Part shown: positions 52,944-59,650 of the stretch, piece by piece
Position numbering within the stretch: the stretch's first letter is position 1
Layout: every line of letters begins with the position of its first letter
NCBI GenBank assembly: GCA_002311345.1
Contig: DCAA01000029.1
Span: 149,818 to 209,467 of the forward strand
Origin: Planctomycetes bacterium UBA1146
GTDB taxonomy: Bacteria; Planctomycetota; UBA8108; UBA1146
Direction: 5' to 3'
Length of the DNA: 59,650 bases
Notes under the pieces: generated by a model
What the model was told of the DNA's origin: nothing
Seen by the model: only the letters and a program-made list of their open reading frames with translations
The model's database searches: none
Made by a program: the position numbers and the translations under genes

Positions 52944-54181
52944 TTCCCGAATACCCATGCCCCACCATGAAGGAGTTCCACTTCCTTGCCTCCACTTGTA
53001 ACACCCATCACATCCACCTCCTCATCGCTGATCATCATGTCGGTATGGGCAGAGGAGGCGTTGAAGCCGATCTCCTCGAGTTGCTCTTTGGAAAGATTCA
53101 CTCCATCATCGAGGCAAGACTTGTAGGCATTTCCGACTGCGATGTGACAGGCGGCATTTTCATCGAGCAAGATTTCGCGGAAAACATGTCCACTCTGGTA
53201 CACGGGAGAATCGATCCCGACGAGGGCAACCTCACCTAAACGCCTGGCCCCCTCGTCGCTGTCGACATAAGAACGCAAGGTCTCTTGTCCGGAACTCGCC
53301 TCGAAATTGACCAGCACTCCGTCCCTGAAAGTCATGCGCAGATCCTTGACGAGCGTACCGTTGACCAGGAACGGACGGGTCACCCGAACATCACCCTGGG
53401 TCTTTCGCCAATCAGGTGTCGTGAAGACTTCCTCGGTTGGAAGATTGGGTATGAACTCATTTCCGCGCTGGCTGCGAATTGACCCTCCTTCGAACCGTGC
53501 TTTCGGTGACAAACCGACAGTCAAATCGGTACCTGGACCGGAAAACAAGATGTGATCGAGCTCGAGTTGATTCAGTGCAGCAGATCTGAGCGCCAGAGAA
53601 GCACTGTGATCGTCCCAGGCCTGAAGACAGTCTTCGCGATCCGCCCTGACGATTTTTAGCAACAGTCGCCATAACTGCTGGCAAGCCTCTTCTCCCCTCG
53701 AGTCATCGAAAATACTTTCTGCCCAACCGATGGTGGCGGCTGAAGCGACACACCATTGCACCATGGAACGACCGATGCCCTCATCGAAGAAGCGTTTCAC
53801 CGCTTTGTGATGAGCGAGCCTGCAGCGGTTGGAACGTTCGGCATCGAGCCCTGAGAGCACCTCGGGATCACCAGAGCCGACCAATCGGATCATCGCGCCC
53901 TGGTCATCGATGGCTTCATCCATCCGGATCGGCACATGACGGGGCACATGGTCGAGAAACTTTTCCTGCGAGAGATTCAAACGGGCTCGCTGGAACCGCT
54001 CATCGACTAGATCGACTTGCACATAGCGCGCACCTGCCTCGTATGCAGCCTCGGCGACCTTCACCGCGAAATCACAAGAAAAGGAATCGGCCCCAAGATA
54101 GAGCGATTGCCCGGGCTGGACATTACAACCCTTACGAACGATCAGTTCGGCATAACGATCGAGGCAGGCCTCGATATCCAT
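52940..54181 (-). CDS. M29-family aminopeptidase
   Basis: This is a thermophilic-type (AmpS/AmpT) metallo-aminopeptidase. The family blocks are NLPTEEVFTTPDW with a metal-binding Glu, and SSAHTDMMI, whose His and Asp bind metal. FNASSAHTD and SGLDAER-type text are usual for M29. The 413-residue length fits. The ATG at 54181 has GAGGAAAG at four to five bases; a TTG six codons upstream is less likely. It is the first gene of a three-gene operon and removes N-terminal residues from peptides, presumably producing the dipeptides used next. Confidence 0.9.
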   Translation of the reverse strand: MDIEACLDRYAELIVRKGCNVQPGQSLYLGADSFSCDFAVKVAEAAYEAGARYVQVDLVDERFQRARLNLSQEKFLDHVPRHVPIRMDEAIDDQGAMIRLVGSGDPEVLSGLDAERSNRCRLAHHKAVKRFFDEGIGRSMVQWCVASAATIGWAESIFDDSRGEEACQQLWRLLLKIVRADREDCLQAWDDHSASLALRSAALNQLELDHILFSGPGTDLTVGLSPKARFEGGSIRSQRGNEFIPNLPTEEVFTTPDWRKTQGDVRVTRPFLVNGTLVKDLRMTFRDGVLVNFEASSGQETLRSYVDSDEGARRLGEVALVGIDSPVYQSGHVFREILLDENAACHIAVGNAYKSCLDDGVNLSKEQLEEIGFNASSAHTDMMISDEEVDVMGVTSGGKEVELLHGGAWVFGK

Positions 54182-54309
54182 CGCTCTTTCCTCATTCAAC
54201 GGTTCCTCCAGTCATCATCACAGAAGGTACACGAACCACAGCCACAATGGAGTCGCGATAGTCCAGGACATGATACAAATCGACAACCAAATACATCGAC
54301 AGAGGATGT

Positions 54310-54340
54310 AAAAAGGCCGTGCAGGAATTCCCGCACGGCC
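54310..54340 (-). terminator. Rho-independent terminator after tRNA-Pro
   Basis: GGCCGTGC pairs with GCACGGCC around a loop containing GGAATTCC, followed by TTTTT. It begins seven bases after the tRNA 3' end and insulates the M29 operon from tRNA transcription. Confidence 0.9.
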
Positions 54341-54347
54341 CTGGTTC

Positions 54348-54424
54348 TGGTCGGGGTGAGAGGATTCGAACCTCCGGCCTCCACGTCCCGAACGTGGCGC
54401 TCTACCAAGCTGAGCCACACCCCG
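54348..54424 (-). tRNA. tRNA-Pro (CGG anticodon)
   Basis: The cloverleaf folds fully. The acceptor CGGGGTG pairs with CACCCCG. The D arm is GCTC/GAGC. The anticodon stem CCACG/CGTGG bounds loop TTCGGGA, giving anticodon CGG for codon CCG. The T arm holds TTCGAAT. The discriminator is A, and CCA is encoded in the gene. The 365-base interval 54182-54546 holds this tRNA, its terminator, a small hairpin, and nothing else that I can identify. Confidence 0.96.
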
Positions 54425-54511
54425 TGCAATTTCATCTTCTGATTATCCGGAGGAGATGCCTCACATCTTCCTCTCGAAGAAGCCCAGAAAGGATACCGGG
54501 CCGCCAGAAAT

Positions 54512-54526
54512 GGGTCAATCTGACCC
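54512..54526 (-). terminator. Weak hairpin after the dockerin gene
   Basis: GGGTCA pairs with TGACCC across three bases, followed by ATTTCT in the transcript, 20 bases beyond the stop at 54547. The stem is short, so this is a weak terminator candidate. Confidence 0.35.
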
Positions 54527-54546
54527 CGGTTCCTGCACAGCGAGTG

Positions 54547-55875
54547 CTAAGGATCACATGCCGGGCATGGAAAACATCCGAACCCGTCGACCGCATCTGG
54601 ATCGAGGCCCGCCTCCGGAAAGGGAGCCATCGGTAGTGGCCCGTTCCTGAACAGGTACATGACAACGTAGATCGGGTCGGCGAGGTCTATCAAGTTGTCT
54701 CCGTTGACCTCCGCGGCCTCCAGGCAATCCGGTCCCGGACCGAAGTTGAAGAGCCAGTAACAAAGAAACATGGCGTCCCCGATATCAAGACGGGTGTCTC
54801 CGTTGACCACTCCACGTATGAATCCGTAGGTGAAGGCCTCTGTCAGTGTCGCCTCACCGAGTGAATTGGTGACCCGGACATCGAAAAGCCCAATTCCGTT
54901 GGAGGCTTGAGGAAGAATTCCGGTGATGGTCGTGTCGTCGACTACTACTTGTTCTAGCAGAGGAAAATCGTCGATGGTCACCTGTGTATCGGTGGCAGCC
55001 AGGAAACCAGTCCCCGTCACTGTCAACTCTGCCCCTCCGAGATAATGCCCCATGGTCGGGGTCACACCCTCAGCGGTCACCGGAATGATCTCTACCTGGC
55101 AAAGTGCACTGACCACCTCCGGAGTTGAGTTGACATCGGGAAAGACAACACCAAGAAGTGCATAGGTGTAACTTCCAGGATCAAGCCCCGCATCGACGTA
55201 CTCGACGGTTCCAGAATCGAGCATGGCGATCAACTCGCCATCGCGATGAACCAGAACGTAGTCAAAGGGGGTGCACTCGCTCCAGGTGAGAATCGAATCG
55301 GAGACGCCACCCTCACAACTGAGATCGAGACAAAAATCGGGAGGAGGAACGATCTGGATGATCGCGTTGGTCTGATCCGGCACGAAACTCTGCCCACCAC
55401 CGACGATGACCACATCGACCGGAGGTGAACCCAGTGTTGTACAGAAGTTCACTTCCGCATCGATAGGGAAACCACCAGGACTCGGCACGCCGGTGAGACG
55501 ATAGTCGATATCGAGCAGGCCGTAGCCGGTCCCCGCTTCAAGTTCGGCGGCTCCGACAAACGAGATCACCACACCCACCGTCACACCTTCCGGAAAGATG
55601 TTCACCTCGTTGAAATCGGGAGGTCCGCCGCCATTGACGATCATCGTGGTGGGACCATCTATCACCGCGAGCAGTTCCAGGTTGGCGGTATCGTGGCAGA
55701 TTCCCATCGACCACCCCTGGCAGACAAAGGTGACATCGAGCGTCACATGGGACTGAACCACGTCATCCGTAGTTCCAGATCCGCCGCTAAGAAATACAGC
55801 AGCCTCCTGAGCACAGATGAGACCGGAGAAACCAAGAAATGAAAAGGCCAGCACAAGATGGAACTTCCACAACAT
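54547..55875 (-). CDS. Secreted protein with IPT/TIG-like domain and dockerin-type repeats
   Basis: The ATG at 55875 is preceded by GGAGGGAG at seven bases and starts a signal peptide (FHLVLAFSFLGFSGLICA). The first 200 residues are beta-rich and Cys-containing, of unknown family. A fibronectin-like stretch (SYTYALLGVVFPD) and an IPT/TIG domain (GVTPTMGHYLGGAELTVTG ... FDVRVTNSLGEA) follow. The C-terminus has a paired loop region: the first loop (VNGDTRLDIGDAMFL) is degenerate, the second reads VNGDNLIDLADPIYV. The tail NGPLPMAPFPEAGLD resembles those of the proteins at 1851 and 3151. It is likely extracellular. Confidence 0.8.
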   Translation of the reverse strand: MLWKFHLVLAFSFLGFSGLICAQEAAVFLSGGSGTTDDVVQSHVTLDVTFVCQGWSMGICHDTANLELLAVIDGPTTMIVNGGGPPDFNEVNIFPEGVTVGVVISFVGAAELEAGTGYGLLDIDYRLTGVPSPGGFPIDAEVNFCTTLGSPPVDVVIVGGGQSFVPDQTNAIIQIVPPPDFCLDLSCEGGVSDSILTWSECTPFDYVLVHRDGELIAMLDSGTVEYVDAGLDPGSYTYALLGVVFPDVNSTPEVVSALCQVEIIPVTAEGVTPTMGHYLGGAELTVTGTGFLAATDTQVTIDDFPLLEQVVVDDTTITGILPQASNGIGLFDVRVTNSLGEATLTEAFTYGFIRGVVNGDTRLDIGDAMFLCYWLFNFGPGPDCLEAAEVNGDNLIDLADPIYVVMYLFRNGPLPMAPFPEAGLDPDAVDGFGCFPCPACDP

Positions 55876-56042
55876 GATCTTTCTCCCTCCTTCGATGATA
55901 AGGAGCACTCCCAATTGCATACCGAAACAACCAACGTTCATCGTTACTGTGCTGAAAGGCACTGTCAATGGAGCAGACAGGATGTACACAAAAGGGACCC
56001 GAATAGACGAGGAAACTGAATACACGACGAGACCGTGACGAT

Positions 56043-56891
56043 TTACTTCCAGTCGTAGAATCCACGTCCCGACTTTTTACCCAACCGTCCCTTGTTGACA
56101 TATTCGCGCAGCAGATCGGGAGCACGAAACTGCTCGCCAATCTCGGCATGAAGATAATCTGCGATCGCCAGCCTCACATCGAGACCCACCAGGTCGGTGA
56201 GGCGAAGAGGTCCCATCGGATGGCGGTATCCCAGTTCCATCGCCTTGTCGATCTCCTCGGCCGACGCCACTCCCGCCTCGAGCATCCGGATCGCCTCGAG
56301 ACCTATCACCAGGCCAAGACGACTTGTGGCAAATCCAGGGCTATCCCGGACAACAATCGGCTCTTTACCGAGCTGGCGAGCGAGGTTTACCACCGAATCC
56401 ACGGTCTGTTGTGAGGTTACATTTCCCCGAACAACCTCGACCAATGCCATCACCGGAACCGGATTGAAAAAGTGCATACCGATAAAGCGTTGCGGATTTT
56501 TCAGATTTGAGGCCAGTTCACTGATCGGTAGAGACGAGGTATTGGTGGCGAGGATCGCTGCCGAATCACAGACCTCCTCGACCTCCTGAAAGATCCTCGA
56601 TTTCAGTTCCAGGTTTTCCGGAACCGCCTCGATGATGAAATTGCTTTCGGCACAAGCCTCTACGGTAGTCACTGATGTGGTGAGAAATTGTTGTACATTT
56701 TCTCGAGCCTCGGGAGCAGTCTTTCCCTTCTCGATGCCTTTTTCCACACTCGCCGCGATGGAGGAACACGCCGATGACAGCAGATCTTCGGACAGATCAC
56801 AGAGGATCGTCTCGATGCCATGGATGGCAGTGACCTGGGCGATCCCCAGTCCCATCGTCCCGGCCCCGATCACTGTGACGCGCTCTACCAT
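56043..56891 (-). CDS. 3-hydroxyacyl-CoA (3-hydroxybutyryl-CoA-type) dehydrogenase
   Basis: This NAD(P)-dependent enzyme oxidises 3-hydroxyacyl-CoA, or works in reverse. The nucleotide-binding motif is VIGAGTMGLGIAQ. NTSSLPISEL and the catalytic His in GMHFFNPVPVMALVEVV are present, with RDSPGFATSR and YRHPMGPLRLTDLVGLD in the C-terminal domain. The 282-residue length is that of the stand-alone (Hbd/PaaH) form. The ATG at 56891 has GAGGGG upstream. It is divergent from two crotonase genes; the 154-base spacer probably carries both promoters, though I cannot point to them. Confidence 0.92.
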   Translation of the reverse strand: MVERVTVIGAGTMGLGIAQVTAIHGIETILCDLSEDLLSSACSSIAASVEKGIEKGKTAPEARENVQQFLTTSVTTVEACAESNFIIEAVPENLELKSRIFQEVEEVCDSAAILATNTSSLPISELASNLKNPQRFIGMHFFNPVPVMALVEVVRGNVTSQQTVDSVVNLARQLGKEPIVVRDSPGFATSRLGLVIGLEAIRMLEAGVASAEEIDKAMELGYRHPMGPLRLTDLVGLDVRLAIADYLHAEIGEQFRAPDLLREYVNKGRLGKKSGRGFYDWK

Positions 56892-57045
56892 CGATCCCCC
56901 TCTTGAAGAACCTATTCAAGCGCTTCACTTCGAGAAGTGGAGTGCGGTTGCCTCGAACAAGAAGAGGTGCGACCCTCCCGACTGGCTGCAGGATAACCGA
57001 GAGCCAGCAATCATCGATACGGTCCTCATGATCATATGGAGCCCC

Positions 57046-57864
57046 ATGAACCAACAAGATCGAACCGATAACGATAGTCCTGGTGCGCTTATTACCCATC
57101 AACAAGACGGGCCGATTTGTTACCTGACTCTTTGCAATCCGCCCGCAAATTGCTACTCCTTCGAGATGATGAAGGAACTTGATTCAGCCATCATCGATGC
57201 AAGATTCTGCGAACAAACACACGTGATCATCATCCGCGGCCAGGGAGAGAAGTTCTTCTGTGCAGGAGCAGACATCTCGATGCTCCAGCAGGTCTCTCCT
57301 GAATGGAAATATCACTTCTGCCTGCACGCCAACGAAACGCTGCTAAGACTCGAACAAACTCCAAAACTGGTCATCGCCCAGATCGAAGGGCACTGTGTCG
57401 GGGGAGGTCTGGAGATCGCACTCGCCTGTGATCTCCGCATCGGATGTTCAGGATCGGGAAAGATCGGAGTTCCCGAGGTCGAACTGGGAGTTTTACCCGG
57501 GACCGGCGGAACCCAGCGGCTCTCACGGCTACTGGGAAAATCCACAGCCCTGCGATGGTGCATCGAGGGAAAGGTTGTTCCCATCGACGAGGCACTGGAG
57601 AAAGGGATTCTCGATCAGATCTTGCCCGCCACCGGATTCAGTCAAGCGGTGAAAGAGTACGCACTCGAATTCTGCCCGCCGCGCAAGGCAGCGCTCGCTG
57701 TCGGTCTCATCAAGAGAAGCATCCAGAGTGGCTCCGAGATGGGAATCCACGAGGGACTGGCACTCGAGAGAGAACTGCAGCAGCGGCTCTTCGACAGCGA
57801 GGACGCCCATGAAGGAATCGCTGCCAATCGAGAAAAGCGCCCACCTGAATTCCAGGGCAAGTAA
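57046..57864 (+). CDS. Enoyl-CoA hydratase/isomerase family protein
   Basis: This is a crotonase fold protein of 272 residues. The oxyanion-hole and active-site blocks are FFCAGADISML, GHCVGGGLEIALACD (first catalytic Glu), VPEVELGVLPGTGGTQRL (second Glu), and a C-terminal FDSEDAHEGIAANREKRPPEF. The ATG at 57046 has GGAG just upstream. The frame extends further back, but that part is antisense to the dehydrogenase gene. Both catalytic Glu are kept, so hydratase activity is likely. The next gene starts 15 bases after its stop. Confidence 0.9.
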   Translation: MNQQDRTDNDSPGALITHQQDGPICYLTLCNPPANCYSFEMMKELDSAIIDARFCEQTHVIIIRGQGEKFFCAGADISMLQQVSPEWKYHFCLHANETLLRLEQTPKLVIAQIEGHCVGGGLEIALACDLRIGCSGSGKIGVPEVELGVLPGTGGTQRLSRLLGKSTALRWCIEGKVVPIDEALEKGILDQILPATGFSQAVKEYALEFCPPRKAALAVGLIKRSIQSGSEMGIHEGLALERELQQRLFDSEDAHEGIAANREKRPPEFQGK

Positions 57865-57879
57865 CCAGGAGGTACTCCA

Positions 57880-58683
57880 TTGCCGGTCACGCTCGAGAAA
57901 CAAACCCAAGGAGGCCTGGTGATTGCGGAAATCCGCCTGCAATCGCCACCTCTCAATGTTCTCGATCGCACGATGTGCACCGAGTTGCGAGAAATCCTCC
58001 AGTCCGTCCGAGCCGACGACGAGGCCCGAATCGTCATCGTCTGCGGCGCACAAGGTGAATTTTGCAGTGGCACCGACATCTCGGAGCACACCCCTGAGAA
58101 GATGCCCGAACTGCTGCCGATATTTCACGATTGCCTCAGGGCGATCAACAACATCGACGCCATCGTGATCGCGGCCATCGAGGGACACTGCCTGGGTGGC
58201 GGATTTGAACTGGCACTGGCCTGTGACCGGATTGTGGCCGATGAATCGTCTGTCATCGGCTTACCGGAGATCCGACTCGGCTGTTACCCACCGGCAGGGA
58301 TCGTCCAGTTGCTGGCTCGACGCTGTTACGGTCGCGCTATCGGCCTGGTCCTGTCGGGAAAACCGGTCGATCCACGAGAATTACAGTCCGACGGGATCAT
58401 CGATACGGTGGTCGATCACGGCAATCTCGATGCTGCCGTCTCGGAAGAAATCGAATCTTATTGCGCCATGAGTCCTTCCATCCTGGCCATCATCATGCGT
58501 CAGTTTCATCGCCTCGGCAGAGGAAACTGGGAGCAGCAGTTACTGGAAATCGAACAGGACTACCTGGCAGAGGTTCTCTCCCATCCCGATTCCAGGGAGG
58601 GAGTGGAGGCCTTCCTCGGCAAACGACCACCTCGGTGGGCCAAACGACAGGGGCTCGTCGGACCCGACGACGTCGCCTTCTAG
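57880..58683 (+). CDS. Crotonase family protein, dienoyl-CoA hydratase-like
   Basis: The TTG start at 57880 is supported by AGGAGG at seven bases. Crotonase blocks are FCSGTDISEHT, GHCLGGGFELALACD and GLPEIRLGCYPPAGIVQLL, with both catalytic Glu. The text SEHTPEKMPELLPIFHD and the CYPPAG substitution for LPGxGG recall cyclohexa-1,5-diene-1-carbonyl-CoA hydratases of benzoyl-CoA degradation, as I remember them. No benzoyl-CoA reductase gene is in view, so the pathway is open. The C-terminus DSREGVEAFLGKRPPRW is normal. It is the second gene of a three-gene operon. Confidence 0.85.
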   Translation: MPVTLEKQTQGGLVIAEIRLQSPPLNVLDRTMCTELREILQSVRADDEARIVIVCGAQGEFCSGTDISEHTPEKMPELLPIFHDCLRAINNIDAIVIAAIEGHCLGGGFELALACDRIVADESSVIGLPEIRLGCYPPAGIVQLLARRCYGRAIGLVLSGKPVDPRELQSDGIIDTVVDHGNLDAAVSEEIESYCAMSPSILAIIMRQFHRLGRGNWEQQLLEIEQDYLAEVLSHPDSREGVEAFLGKRPPRWAKRQGLVGPDDVAF

Positions 58684-58694
58684 GAGTGCCAACG

Positions 58695-59650
58695 ATGACG
58701 ATGTTATGCGCAAGAGTACGAGAGCACGGAGGACTGGATCACCTTCTGCTCGAACAATCGGAAATCCCCGAACCCGGTCCCGGCGAGGTGCGAGTACGAC
58801 TGAAGGCCGCAGCGCTCAACCATCTCGACCTGTGGGTGCGAAAGGGAGTTTCCGGGCACCAGTTCCCGCTTCCATTGATCCCCGGATGCGATGGAGCAGG
58901 AATCGTCGAGGCGATCGGGGAAGGGGTTTCTGATACCCATCTGGACACAGAAGTGGTGCTCGCTCCTGGTCTTTCCTGTGGAGTCTGCGCCCGCTGTGCA
59001 GCCGGTGACGACATGCTCTGCTCTGAATACGGAATCCTCGGCGAAACCCGCGATGGCACCTGTGCGGAGGCTGTGGTCGTGCCCGAAGCACAACTTCTAG
59101 CTCGTCCTGCCGGAATCTCCTGGCAGGAGTGTGCAGCTTTCCCCCTGTCTGCGCTGACCGCCTGGTCGATGTTGCAAAAAGCGAACTTGAACCGTGGCGA
59201 GACACTGCTGGTGATCGCCGGTGCCAGCGGGGTCGGCACGATGGCGATCCAGATGGGTGTCTTGCTCGGCGCCCGGGTGTTCGCGACCGGCAGTACCGAA
59301 GCGAAGAGAAAACTCGCCGAAGACCTCGGTGCTTCAGAGACGCTCGATAGCACCGATGATGAATGGTGGAGATCTCTCAAAAAGTTAACTTCAGGATCCG
59401 GCGCAGATGTCATCTTCGAGAATGTCGGCGAAGCGACGTGGCAGAGCAGCCTGCGTTCCCTGGCATCGGGTGGACGAATCGTCACCTGCGGAGCCACGAG
59501 CGGATCCAACGTCTCCATCGAGTTGAAACGGCTCTTTTTCAGGAATCAGCAGATCATCGGATCGACGATGGGAAGGCGCCAGGATCTGCATCGATTACTC
59601 AAACTACAGCAACAGAACCAGTTGCGCAGTGTGATCGATTCGGTACACGC
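58695..59650 (+). CDS. Zinc-binding dehydrogenase (quinone oxidoreductase-like MDR), 3' end missing
   Basis: This is a medium-chain dehydrogenase/reductase. The ATG at 58695 has AGGAG at nine bases, and 318 codons are visible before the right edge. A structural zinc lobe is present (SCGVCARCAAGDDMLC, CxxCxxCx7C). The positions of the catalytic zinc Cys/His are replaced (LNHLDLW, PGCDGAG), as in quinone oxidoreductase-like members. The cofactor motif is AGASGVGTMAIQM. Co-transcription with two crotonases suggests a CoA-ester or enoyl reductase type role; the substrate is unassigned. Confidence 0.88.
   Translation, partial: MTMLCARVREHGGLDHLLLEQSEIPEPGPGEVRVRLKAAALNHLDLWVRKGVSGHQFPLPLIPGCDGAGIVEAIGEGVSDTHLDTEVVLAPGLSCGVCARCAAGDDMLCSEYGILGETRDGTCAEAVVVPEAQLLARPAGISWQECAAFPLSALTAWSMLQKANLNRGETLLVIAGASGVGTMAIQMGVLLGARVFATGSTEAKRKLAEDLGASETLDSTDDEWWRSLKKLTSGSGADVIFENVGEATWQSSLRSLASGGRIVTCGATSGSNVSIELKRLFFRNQQIIGSTMGRRQDLHRLLKLQQQNQLRSVIDSVH

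Noticed and set aside
56632..57045. 138-codon N-terminal extension of the first crotonase
   Set aside because: Most of it is antisense to the 3-hydroxyacyl-CoA dehydrogenase gene, and crotonases are about 260-270 residues from the ATG at 57046.
1..59650. CRISPR arrays, insertion sequences or prophage genes
   Set aside because: No regularly spaced repeats, transposase, integrase or phage structural genes were seen; composition is even across the window.

Overview
The window looks like a piece of a planctomycete (Planctomycetota) chromosome. Three secreted proteins end in paired dockerin-type Asp-rich repeats with a shared proline-rich tail. There is also an NPCBM-domain protein, a von Willebrand A (VWA) protein, FHA-domain proteins, and a type II secretion/type IV pilus-like cluster with very large pseudopilins, all of which I associate with that phylum. 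The phylum call is inference from protein style; no rRNA gene is present. No insertion sequence, prophage or CRISPR array is visible. Genes are tightly packed, many start and stop codons overlap (ATGA, TGATG, GTGA), and GATC is unusually frequent.

Layout, left to right. 1-1600: end of apaH, convergent with a NYN-domain nuclease-like gene. 1851-4757: two secreted beta-propeller/dockerin proteins on the minus strand behind a clear cobalamin riboswitch. 4885-6006: holA (DNA polymerase III delta). 6018-26620: a minus-strand run of about 20.6 kb. In transcription order it holds dacB, an FHA-GAF-sigma54 activator, a double-FHA membrane protein, a PilM-PilN fusion, a PilO-like protein, a small membrane protein, a TPR protein, and pseudopilins of GspG, GspH, GspK (1909 aa), GspJ and GspI type. 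26721-27974: an unknown gene behind a possible sigma54 promoter. 27969-41619: a long minus-strand block of housekeeping genes (SPOR protein, SH3 protein, rny, ymdB, dtd, DnaJ-domain protein, mannose-1-phosphate guanylyltransferase, ruvX, rpsO, pnp, amidohydrolase, M19 dipeptidase). 41778-44702: an NPCBM protein and a VWA protein, convergent on a strong terminator.

44933-50881 is a nucleotide-scavenging locus. It holds uridine phosphorylase, purine nucleoside phosphorylase, a single polypeptide joining a secreted 5'-nucleotidase to a complete CNT-type nucleoside transporter, and a divergent phosphohexomutase. 50902-54181 is a peptide-catabolic operon (M29 aminopeptidase, dipeptide epimerase, secreted YHS-like protein). 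It is followed by tRNA-Pro(CGG) with its own terminator, another dockerin protein, and a CoA-ester set (3-hydroxyacyl-CoA dehydrogenase, two crotonase-family enzymes, and a zinc-binding dehydrogenase cut by the right edge).

The two items most worth follow-up are the nucleotidase-transporter fusion, which would couple nucleotide dephosphorylation to nucleoside import in one chain, and the B12-riboswitch-controlled beta-propeller pair, which recalls BtuG-type B12-capturing propellers of Bacteroidetes but with dockerin-like C-termini. The giant, lectin-domain-bearing pseudopilins come next.
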